From Cymbidium sinense (taxonomy: Eukaryota > Streptophyta > Magnoliopsida > Asparagales > Orchidaceae), in NCBI GenBank assembly GCA_021442155.1, contig CM038216.1, positions 151,677,009 to 151,741,008 on the forward strand: a stretch of 64,000 nucleotides of DNA, in the 5' to 3' direction. Shown piece by piece: positions 42,602-51,515 of the stretch. The notes beneath the pieces were generated by a model. It was not told where the DNA came from. It searched no databases and was given only the letters and a program-made list of their open reading frames with translations. Made by a program: the position numbers and the translations under genes. The number at the start of each line of letters is the position of its first letter. The stretch's first letter is position 1.

Positions 42602-42983
42602 TTTGGGTCAATATATTAATATAAAATGATAATATTCAAATTTTATTTATTTATAACACTAATAATTAATATCTTAGAAAATTTGTAAATTAATTAATAA
42701 TAATTAAATAATCAAAATACATTATATTAGTATTTGATTTTATTTTTTTTTTAGTTGAGAAAAAAAATTTTATTTATATTTTAATATATATATATTTTTT
42801 ATTGAATATGTTAATTAGTGAATAAATTCTATAATTAATTTAAATATAATAAAGTATTAATTCGTATTCACATTAAACCAAACGAAAAATAGTTTACATG
42901 TTTTTACGTTACACAACCAAACAACAATAAAGTATTGAATTATTTGTATTATTCTTTATTTATTCTAAATGCAGAACCCAAAC
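41986..42983. mobile_element. PIF/Harbinger-like non-autonomous insertion, only in R1
   Basis: Relative to R2, where ccatttag runs straight into tgattgtg (51401-51416), R1 has about 1 kb inserted, with TTA at both sides (41983-41985 and 42984-42986). The left end is GGGGTTGTTTGGTTC. The right end reads, as complement, GTTTGGGTTC, with the outermost six bases apparently lost. The interior is AT-rich with a long (AT)n tract and no transposase frame. The empty site in R2 makes the insertion call strong; the family call rests on the TTA duplication and end motif. Confidence 0.75.
42531..42597. repeat. (TA)n microsatellite
   Basis: A run of about 33 TA units inside the PIF-like insertion. Confidence 0.95.
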
Positions 42984-44192
42984 TTAGTGATTGTGAATTA
43001 GATGTTGGATAAATGATTGCCCTTGCTTTTGCCATAATGAATTGTGATTATGATTAAATCTAATATAAAATAATGTTGATTATTCAATGAAAATTATGAA
43101 CTGTGATTCTTTTTATCCTTTCAAAAAAAATCTTATTTTTAAATAATTCAATTAATTACTAATTTTTGCTTAATTAAAATATTAAAATAAATTAATATTA
43201 ATTTAATATTATTAACTATTTATTTACAAATAATTATAAGTTTATTATAATTCATTAAATATAATAATCATTTGATAGATAATTAGATTTAAGTAATTTT
43301 AGCTAATATAATAGTTGATCATTTTTAATTTAATTTAAATTAAATTTAACTAATTTAATAAAATATTATTGATGATTAACTTATAGGTTATTAAAATTAA
43401 ATTATAATTTAATAAATATAATTATGATTATTATAAGCTTGATAGTTAACTAATTTAAGTAAAATAAGATTATTATTTGAGTTAATAGAAATAAATTCTC
43501 TAATAAATTGTTAAATATCTCTTCAGGATTTAATTATTAACATACCAAATACTTTTCAAAATTTAACAGCTCTGAATTTATTAAAATTTTGTAAATAGGT
43601 AGAGTTCACACAATCACAAACCTAATAAATATTGAGAATTATTGTATTTATTTTAGATCTTATAAAAATTGTATAAATGTTAGGATGTTTGAGTGTTAAG
43701 CTGTAAAGATCATGACTAATATAAGAGAATTTTTTGTTAAAGTCATTACTTTGATGAGTTCATACAACTTTATTTATTTGTTTATTTTTAAGTATGCATT
43801 TTATGTATTTGTTTTATTGTACTTAATCCCTGCATTAATTAACTTTAGTGGTATCTAAGCCTTATTTATGAGTGATATGGCTCTCAAAATACCACTAGTC
43901 AAAGCACAAATCTTGATATCGAAAGCGATATGATTTTGAGTCAACCGTCAGATCAGCACTTAAATATCATTGGAATCTTTGGGACATCAATTAAATCTCA
44001 ATAACTCTCAAATATGAGTATTTATAGTCAAATCGAAGCGTCTCGACGGCGGATCTAACGAGCCTAAAATCTCAAATTGACTTCATTTGGGCATCCAAAT
44101 GCTCAAAATACATCAAATGATCAAAGGAATCATCACGAGCCGTCCGTCGAGGGGAGTGGTACTTTACATGAATTACAGAATACCCTCCCATC

Positions 44193-44200
44193 TATAAATA
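44193..44200 (+). promoter_or_regulatory. LTR TATA box (5' LTR)
   Basis: tataaata within ccatctataaatagacc, conserved in the 3' LTR at 49689-49696. It is placed as expected for the U3/R boundary, about 320 bp into the LTR. Confidence 0.65.
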
Positions 44201-44314
44201 GACCTTCATTCCTCACATGAAGGGGAGTGAAGGAAGAGCCAAGTGAAGAGGCTGAACAAGTGAAGAAGAGAGAACCACCCTCAATTAATCACTTACCCGT
44301 CCTGCGTAGTCATC

Positions 44315-44610
44315 TCAGCAAGGAAGAAGAGGAAGAGTCCAAGCAAGGAAGAAGAGGAAGAGCCAAGTGAAGAGCAAGTGAAGGGAGTGAAGAAGAGGAA
44401 GAGCTCGGCATTGTGACCACCCATGGTCAGATCCACCCAGTCTGCCCAAGCAAGGAAGAAGAGGAACCAAGCAAGGAAGAAGAGGAAGAGCAGAGCAAGG
44501 AAGAGAGGAAGAGTCCAAACAAGGAAGAAAAGGAAGAGTCCAGAGCGAGGAAGAAGGGGAAAAGCTCAGTGAGGAGGAGGAAGAGAGCTCAAGCTGAAGA
44601 TCCTCCAAGC
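44315..44610 (+). repeat. Purine-rich GAAGAGGAAGAG array in 5' LTR
   Basis: Imperfect tandem copies of a roughly 25 bp unit, agcaaggaagaagaggaaga plus gtcca. Nearly all plus-strand bases are purines. It lies downstream of the TATA box, so it would be in the transcript leader. It is also present in the 3' LTR at about 49825-50090. Confidence 0.85.
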
Positions 44611-44948
44611 AAGATCGCACCCAATTACACTCAGCACCATATCAACCATCGCCACCGCTGGTCACTAATTGTACCACAGTATTCCCGGAAGTTACATCTC
44701 CACCATCGATGCTGATTACAATCGATCATTGTTACCACGGTTGTTATTCTCTCTATCTGATCTGTAATCGTTATCGGGAAGATTTTGTACTCAAAATACA
44801 CATAGTGGAAGCTTTTCTTTGAGTGGTTTTCCCCTCTTTTGAGGTTTTCCGTTAAAGTGCAGTGTCTCGTTGCTCTTTAATTACTGTGTGTGTCTTTGGA
44901 CTTCACAACAAGGCTAAAGTAAACTTTCACTCTCCGGTTTTAGCACAT

Positions 44949-44975
44949 GAGTTTGGCCGTCGTGGGATCTAATTC
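44949..44975 (+). promoter_or_regulatory. Primer-binding-site-like stretch after 5' LTR
   Basis: The sequence gtttggccgtcgtgggatct directly follows the LTR end. Plant Ty3/gypsy elements often carry TTTGGCGCCGTC-type sites here. This copy would be a version with a short gap, so the tRNA partner cannot be named. Confidence 0.4.
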
Positions 44976-45174
44976 CCTTTATTTCATCTTGTATGACGAG
45001 TTTCCCAACAAGATCAAAACCACCATCGAGGTGGATCATTTCAAGCTTTTAAAGAGGCGAAGAATGAAGATTCATCAAACTTTGTTCCTTGATTTTGTCG
45101 GTGGGGGCAACTTATTCTCAAAAGATAAGCAAGTCGAACACCAACGAAAAGGCAAAGATCAATAGTCAACTCGG

Positions 45175-45835
45175 CTACAAGCTCATATATTGACCTCTTC
45201 CATACGGGTTAACGTCGAGTAAACACCGACTAACAACCGGGATAGGTCATCCTTGGTGGACTTCCCGCGACCTCTTCCATACGGGTTAAAGTCATCGAGT
45301 AAACACTCTGACTAACAACCCAGGAAAGGTCAAAATGTCCTTGGTGGACTTCCTGCGATCTCTTCCAAACGGGTTAATGACATCGAGCAAAAGCTCTGAC
45401 AAACAACCGAAAGGTCAAACGTCCAGTGGACTTCCATCTCTTCCATACAGTTAATGTCATCGAGCAAAAGCTCTGACAAACAACCCAGGAAAGGTCAAAA
45501 CGTCCTTGGTGGACTTCCTGCGATCTCTTCCATACGGGTTAATGTCATCGAGCAAAAGCTCTGACAAACAACCCAGGATAGGTCAAAACGTCCTTGGTGG
45601 ACTTCCCGCGACCTCTTCCATACGGGTTAACGTCATCGAGTAAACACCTAACCCATGACAAAACGTCCTTGGTGGACTTCTGCGATCTCTTCCACGGGTT
45701 AATGTCAGCAAAGCTCGACAACAGCAAAGGTCAACGTCCTTGGTGGACTTCTGCGATCTCCATACGGGTTAATGTCATCGAGCAAAAGCTCGACAACCGA
45801 AGGTCAAAACTTGTACTCGCGCGGGTTAATGTCGC
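45175..45835 (+). repeat. Minisatellite A, block 1
   Basis: About seven copies of a unit near 88 bp that includes ccttggtggacttc, ctcttccatacgggttaa, tgtcatcgagcaaaagctc and gacaaacaacc. Copies vary chiefly by short deletions. It is GC-richer than the LTRs. Further blocks lie at 46150-46545 and 46995-47440. Confidence 0.9.
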
Positions 45836-46149
45836 CGGATAACACTCGACAACACACCGGATGGTTCAAAATCTCATCGTCGCCGGTCTGCAGATCTACC
45901 ATCATCGTCCGCCGCGACCGCCGCCAATCTTAGCCGGTCATCACCGTATCATTATCGCGGATTACCCGTCGGTCGCCGTCACAACCATTACCGATTCTTA
46001 TGCCACCCATTCGAACCATACCCGGTCACCGTACTTCGCCGTCATGGGGTCGCCACGCCGTGCATCAAAGATCTTCGCCATCGTCGCCGTTGTCGGCGGT
46101 CGCCGCCATTGCCGTCGCCGGCGATTAAATTCAACCTCATCGGGTTAGC
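45836..46149 (+). other. GC-rich spacer between minisatellite blocks
   Basis: Rich in gtcgccg and catcgtc words with many CpG sites. Open frames give Arg/Ser/Pro/His-rich products typical of GC-rich non-coding DNA. A related spacer lies at 46560-46990. Confidence 0.6.
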
Positions 46150-46545
46150 GTAAACCGGTAAAACTCACTAACCGAAAGGTCAAAGCGTCCTTGATGGACT
46201 TCTGCGATCTCTTCCATGCGGGTTAATGTCGCCGAGCAAAAGCTCGACAAACAACCCAGGAAAGGTCAAACGTCCTTGGTGGACTTCCCGCGATCTCTTC
46301 CATACGGGTTAATGTCGTCGAGCAAAAGCTCTGACAAACAACCAGAAAGGTCAAAACGTCCTTGGTGGACTTCCCGCGATCTCTTCTGCAGGTTAGCGCG
46401 TCATCGGTAAAACTTCGACAAACAACCCGAAGGTCAAACATCCTTGGTGGACTTCTGCGATCTCTTACATACGGGTTAATGTCGGCAAAAGCTCGACAAA
46501 CAACCCAGAAAGGTCAACTTTGTACTTACTCATACGGGTTAATGT
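46150..46545 (+). repeat. Minisatellite A, block 2
   Basis: About four to five copies of the same unit as 45175-45835 (ggtggacttc...tacgggttaatg). A related ending, tacgggttaatgtcgccggataacac, occurs at both block ends (45825 and 46540), so spacer and block form a larger unit repeated about 700 bp apart. Confidence 0.85.
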
Positions 46546-46559
46546 CGCCGGATAACACT

Positions 46560-46990
46560 CGACAACAACCGGATGGGTCAAAATCCTCGCCGCCGGTCTG
46601 CCACCTACCATCGTCGATCGCTGCCGTCGACCATCGTGGCGCCAGGTCATCACCATTGTCGCCGGTCATCGCATTGCCGTCGGTCGCCGTCGACGCGCTA
46701 CCCACGCAACCCGTCGGCCAACCATGTAGCCGGTCCCATTGCCGTCATCGCCCGGTCGCTGCCATACCATCATCTTCGCCGGTCATCACCATCATTTTGC
46801 GATTCTGGCGTCGGTCGCCACCGTCGACTATCGTCGCAGATTCACCATTCTGCCGACCACCCCGTCGGTAACCGATCGCGATTATCGTCGCGGTTACCTC
46901 GCCTACCATCGGACAATTTTTAGCGTCTGGCCATTAGTCGACCGCGGTCGCCGGTCGCCACCACCGTCCGGTCGCCGGTTACCGCGATCG
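46560..46990 (+). other. GC-rich spacer, second copy
   Basis: Resembles 45836-46149, with words such as gtcgccggtcatc, ccgtcggtcgccgtc and accatcatcttcgcc. It supports a higher-order repeat of block plus spacer. Confidence 0.6.
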
Positions 46991-46994
46991 TCGC

Positions 46995-47440
46995 ACCGCC
47001 TCTATTCGCGACCTCTTCCACGGGTTAACGTTATCGTAAAACTTCGACTAACAACCCGATAGTCGTCCTGGTGGACTTCGCGACCTCCATACGGGTTGAT
47101 GTCATCGAGCAAAAGCTCGATAAACAACCAGATAGTCAAACGTCCTTGGTGGACTTCCGCGACCTCTTCCATACGGGTTGCGTCAAGCAAAAGCTCGACA
47201 AACAACCGGGATAGGTCAAAGCGTCCTTGGTGGACTTCCGGCCTCTTCCATACGGGTTAATGTCATCGAGCAAAGCTCGACAAACAACCGGGATAGGTCA
47301 AACGTCCTTGGTGGACTTCCGGCCTCTTCCATACAGGTTGGTGTCGGCGAATAATATTTCGACCAATAACTGGGAAAGGTCAAAACTCATCCACTCACAG
47401 GTTATGTCGCCGGGTAAAACCACGACAAACAACCGGATGG
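46995..47440 (+). repeat. Minisatellite A, block 3
   Basis: About five further copies of the unit, spaced about 75-85 bp apart, with the same ggtggacttc and tacgggtt landmarks. Confidence 0.85.
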
Positions 47441-47624
47441 GTCAAAATCCTCGGATTCAATTATATCCATAACGTGCGAGTTAACATCATTATCAGTTGA
47501 ACCATCGCAAATCTTCACGGTCACCCATCGCCCGGCATCTTCGCCGATCATCACCATCGTCCGCGGACACGACCATCGCCGGTCTTCTCGTCGGTCATTC
47601 GTCGGATCGCGTGAACCACGACGT

Positions 47625-48570
47625 CTGGTGCCTTGATCGCCCTCTCCCGGACGGTCCGTGTGTCGCCGAAACCGGCATTATACCGTGAGCGCGATCGCCT
47701 CTCCCGGACGGCTGCGTGGCGAACGAACCACCGTATACGAGCCTTGATCGCCCTAACGGACGGTCAGCGTGGCGTCGCCGGGCTCGGCGTATCACGGTGG
47801 GCCTTGATCGCCTCTAACGGACGGTCCGTGGCGTCGCCGGAACTGGCGTATCGCGTGGGCCTTGATCGCCTCCCCGACGGTCGGCGTGGCGGTAAGCGGA
47901 ACCACGGCATTATCGTGGCCTTGATCGCCTCTAACCCGGACGGTCCGGTGCGGAACCGGCGTATGTGGGCGCCCTCAACGGACGGTCCGGTGGCCGATAC
48001 CGGGGCTCCGGCGTATCGCGTGGGCGATCGCCGCTAACCCGGACGGTCCGGCGGTGGCGAACCGGAACCACGACGTATACCATGGGCCTTGATCGCCTAA
48101 CGGGGAGACGTGGCGATCGCCGGGAGCGTATACCGTGAGCGATCGCCTCTCGGACGGTCCGGCGTGGCCGTCGCCGGGCGTATCGTGGGCCTTGGCGCCT
48201 CTCCGGGGCGATACGGCGTGGCCGGAGATACGGCGTGGCCTGATGACGCAGCAACCTCAACGGGGACGGCGTGGCGTCCGGCCACGGCGTATCGTGGGCC
48301 ATCGCCTCTAACGATGATGCAGCGTGGCGATGGCGGAACCACGGCATATAGTGAGCCTTGATCGCCTAACGGGGCGATACGGCGTGGCCGTGCCGGGCGG
48401 CGTATCGCGTGGGCCTTGATCGCCTCAACCGGACGACGGCGGTGGCGTCGCCGGACCGGCGTATCGTGGGCGGATTACTCTAACGGACGATATGGCGTGC
48501 GGAAAAGACATTATCGTGGGCCTTGATATCGCAACGGTCCGACGGTAGCCAGGACCACGGCATTATCACG
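47625..48570 (+). repeat. Minisatellite B
   Basis: About fifteen copies of a roughly 60 bp unit built from gtgggccttgatcgcctcta, acggacggtcc and gtggcgtcgccgg. The unit differs entirely from minisatellite A. GC is very high and CpG-dense, against an AT-rich genome background. Spacing of ccttgatcgcc is close to 60 bp where the array is regular (47739-47930). Confidence 0.88.
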
Positions 48571-49335
48571 AATGGGCCGATCGCCCTCCGATCGCCTCGA
48601 CGCTTCTTGATGGCCTTCTTGATTGCCTCGAAGGACCCTCACTCAAGAAGAAAGGAGAGGGAAAGGTGTGCCTCTCCCTCTCTAGGGGTATTTATAAAAC
48701 AAAAGGGTAAAAATCTCAAAAATGAAAACGCAAAGCGATCTCAAAAAAACGGCTCAAATCAAAATGGAAAGCGGTAAAATGGCTCAAAAATATCTCAAAA
48801 CGCTCAAAACCAAAACTCTTCAAATTCTAGGACCCGGTATGCGACAACTTATGTATATACCATGGCCGGATCATGTATGATGGTAGCCTGAACCTCCGAC
48901 ACCATTCGGCCGGGGATCACCCGTCATTGCGCTCCATTCAGCTTGACCCGTAGCGTTCAGCCGGCCGCGACCGTTCGACGTTCGGCGTACGCACCTCCCA
49001 TACCTTGATCCGTACCATGTCGGCCTTCATGCAGATCCAGCTGCCAGCTCTAGATAAAAGCGCCTCGACGTGGACGCACGGCCGGCCAACAGCGCTTAGC
49101 CAGCAGGCCCATGGTAGCCATGGGTCCTCGAAAACTTACGTGAGTATCCAAATAGCTCTATAACCTCAAAATCTCATGCCAATCTGAGATCTTATTCCAT
49201 AATCATAATTTTGTATTTTTATGATGATTTCTTCTCTCAAAATGTATGATTCATTGGGCATACGTTCGTTGAAGAATTCGTTATTTTCGAGCATTTGACC
49301 ACATTATATTTTGGATGATTAAGCTAATGTCATCC
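48571..49335 (+). other. 3' internal region of the LTR element, no coding domain
   Basis: Falls from GC-rich to AT-rich towards the LTR. No retroviral domain was recognised. Confidence 0.5.
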
Positions 49336-49350
49336 AAAATAGGGGGCAAC
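49336..49350 (+). promoter_or_regulatory. Polypurine tract
   Basis: aaaatagggggcaac abuts the TGATATGG start of the 3' LTR. This is the expected site for plus-strand priming and fixes the element's orientation. Confidence 0.75.
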
Positions 49351-50437
49351 TGATATGGCTCTCAAAATACCACTAGTCAAAGCACAAATCTTGATATCGA
49401 AAGCGATATGATTTTGAGTCAAACCGAGATCGGCACTTAAAATATCATTGGAATCTTTGGGACATCAATTAAATCCCAAAATAACTCTCAAATATGGAGT
49501 ATTTATAATCAAATCGAGCGTCTCGACGAGCCGGATCTAACGAGCCTAAAATCTCAGAATTTCGACTTCATTTGGGCATCCAAATGCTCAAAATACATCA
49601 AATGATCAAAGGAATCATCCTGAGCCGTCCGATCGAGGGGAGTGGTACGGGCTTTACATGAATTTACAAGAATACCCCTCCTCCCATCTATAAATAGACC
49701 TTCATTCCTCACATGAAGGGGGAGGCCAAGTGAAGGAAGAGCCAAGTGAAGAGGAGCTGAAACAAGTGAAGAAGAGGAGCCAGCTCGACGTCTCACCCTC
49801 GCCGCCGTTGATCCTTGCCGTCAATCTGCCAAGGAAGAAGAGGAAGAGTCAAAGGAAGAAGAGGAAGAGCAAGTGAAGAAGTGAAGAGGGCTGAAACAAG
49901 TGAAGAAGAAGACCATGGCCACGCCGCCGTCGTGATCCTCTGCCATCAATCTGCCAAGCAAGGAAGAAGAGGAAGAGTCCAAAGGAAGAAGAGGAAGAGC
50001 ACAGGAAGAAGAGGAAGAGTCCAAGCAAGGAAGAAAAGGAAGAGTCCGAGCGAGGAAGAAAAGCTCAGTGAGGAGGAAGAGAGAGCTCGCTTGAAGATCC
50101 TCAAGATCACCACAAGATTACCTCCTCGGCGACCATCAACCATCGCCATGCCATTATTGTCACATTGTTCTGTGCCAGAGTTACACATCTCCAGTATGCT
50201 GATTCTGATCATCGTTACGCAGTTGTTATTCTCTCTCATATGCAATTCGTAATCCTGTTATCGGGAAGATTTTGTACTCAAACAGATACATAGTGGAAGC
50301 TTTTCTTTTTAGTGGTTTTCCCTCTTTTCGAGGTTTTCCATTAAAATTGCAGGTGTCTCGTTCATTTCTTTAATTACGTGTGTGTCTTTGGACAACTTGG
50401 CTAAAAAAACTTTCACTCTGCTGGTTTTAACGCAACA
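49351..50437 (+). repeat. 3' LTR
   Basis: A 1087 bp repeat of the 5' LTR, with TATA box at 49689-49696 and purine-rich array at about 49825-50090. It ends ...TTTTAACGCAACA just before the ATGAG duplication. Confidence 0.92.
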
Positions 50438-51000
50438 ATGAGTTTTGGACTTTCAAACGGTTCGGAATTTAGACCAAAGGCTGGATACAACCTAAATGCA
50501 AAACATAGAAAACTTAGAGTTTTTAAAATTATGTTTAATTTCATAAACCTTTAAAAAAAATAAAATTTCTATTGTCCGAAACTTAGAATTATTCAAGGCT
50601 ATTTTATTATCATTACATTAATTTGAATTTTAATTTTGTAAAGTATATTTAAAATTATTTAAATATATGCAAGGATTTCAAAATTTTAAAATTATTTAAA
50701 TATATTTTTAAATTATTTGATATAGCTAATAGTGATCATAAATAAACTAAACATTTAAATTTAAATATTTTTAATTTCTTAGAGAAATATTTAATTGATT
50801 TAATTTTAAAAAATAAAAAAGAACAAAATCATAACCTTGATAAAAAAATAGAGATAAATGATTTTAGATTAATTTTCTTATATTCTCTTCTTCTTTTTTA
50901 ATTTAAAATAATTTATTTCACATTTTTATTTTTCTGATATTAGTTAGGTATTTTAGAAATTTAATTAATTTATTTAGTTCCTCTTAGTAGGAGTTTCATA

Positions 51001-51382
51001 GGGGCTATTTGGTTGTGTGCATTTGGGTGCATTTCAATCATTTTAACTTTTTGGGTGTTTGGTTCTGAAAAAAGTAAATTTTCAATGTAATGTAATGTAT
51101 TTCAAATACATTAGAAGATTTTGGTGTATTTGGAATTCGCGATTTGGGCAAATTCCAAATACCGCCAATGTTAAGTGATCGGCCTTCATCACCGCCAGCC
51201 AGACCCTCTTGAACCCACGTCGCCAGTTGCCATCATGGGACATCAAAACCTTTAGTTTACTTTACATTACATTTTTTTTGAAAACAAAAAAAGCAAAGTG
51301 AATTTCTCAACCAAACAATTGTAATCATTTTATATTGAATTCATTTTACATTGCATTCCAAATCTGACAACCAAACTAGCCC
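51001..51382. mobile_element. Tourist-like MITE (copy in R2)
   Basis: Same element and position as 41591-41960, with ends GGGGCTATTTGG and CCAAACTAGCCC. The right flank is TTA (51383-51385); the left flank has decayed to ATA. Its sharing with R1 dates it before the duplication. Confidence 0.75.
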
Positions 51383-51515
51383 TTAATAAGCATGTACTTT
51401 CCATTTAGTGATTGTGAATTAGATGTTGGATAAATGATTGGCCTTGCTTTTGCCATAATGAATTGTGATTATGATTAAATCTAATATCAAATAGTGTTGA
51501 TTATTCAATGAAAAT

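Larger units (their letters stand above)
40258..43095 (+). repeat. Tandem duplication, copy 1 (R1)
   Basis: Starts tttttatcc...aaaaaatcttatttttaaataattc and ends ttgattattcaatgaaaatt. It is a direct repeat of R2 (43108-51515), nearly identical along about 1.8 kb once insertions are removed. Shared markers include actttagtggtatctaagcc, ggttcggaatttagaccaaa and aataagcatgtactttcc. R1 carries an extra 1 kb PIF-like insertion (41986-42983). It retains the empty site, ATGAG at 41026-41030, where R2 carries the LTR retrotransposon. The unit itself has no recognised coding capacity. Confidence 0.92.
43873..44948 (+). repeat. 5' LTR
   Basis: A 1076 bp direct repeat of 49351-50437, starting TGATATGG and ending GGTTTTAGCACA. 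It contains a TATA box and a purine-rich GAAGAGGAAGAG array. It differs from the 3' LTR mainly by many short gaps rather than by substitutions. Confidence 0.92.
43873..50437 (+). mobile_element. Non-autonomous LTR retrotransposon with minisatellite interior
   Basis: Two direct LTRs of about 1.08 kb start TGATATGGCTCTC and end ...CA. They bound a 4.4 kb interior, and a 5 bp ATGAG target-site duplication flanks the whole. A primer-binding-like stretch follows the 5' LTR, and a polypurine tract (aaaatagggggcaac) precedes the 3' LTR, which sets the orientation as plus. The interior has no gag, protease, RT or integrase. It is built of two GC-rich tandem repeat families plus GC-rich spacers. It must depend on an autonomous relative for mobility. 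The tgggatctaattcc leader and PPT resemble plant Ty3/gypsy elements, which is a weak family hint. Confidence 0.93.
43108..51515 (+). repeat. Tandem duplication, copy 2 (R2), split by LTR retrotransposon
   Basis: Begins about a dozen bases after R1 ends, with ctttttatcctttcaaaa. The copy is complete from 43108 to 43872 and continues from 50438 to 51515. The retrotransposon inserted at 43873 interrupts it, with the ATGAG target duplicated at 43868-43872 and 50438-50442. It lacks the 1 kb PIF-like insertion found in R1. Confidence 0.92.

Noticed and set aside
44315..44715. Glu/Lys-rich open frame and its Leu/Ser-rich antisense partner in the LTR.
   Set aside because: Both come from the purine-rich repeat, which lacks stops. 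They are not conserved as a frame between the two LTRs because of gaps.
45594..48777. Many open frames of 60-170 codons on both strands in the GC-rich region.
   Set aside because: They overlap in several frames, follow the minisatellite periods and give Arg/Ser/Pro-rich products. GC-rich repeats lack stops by composition.
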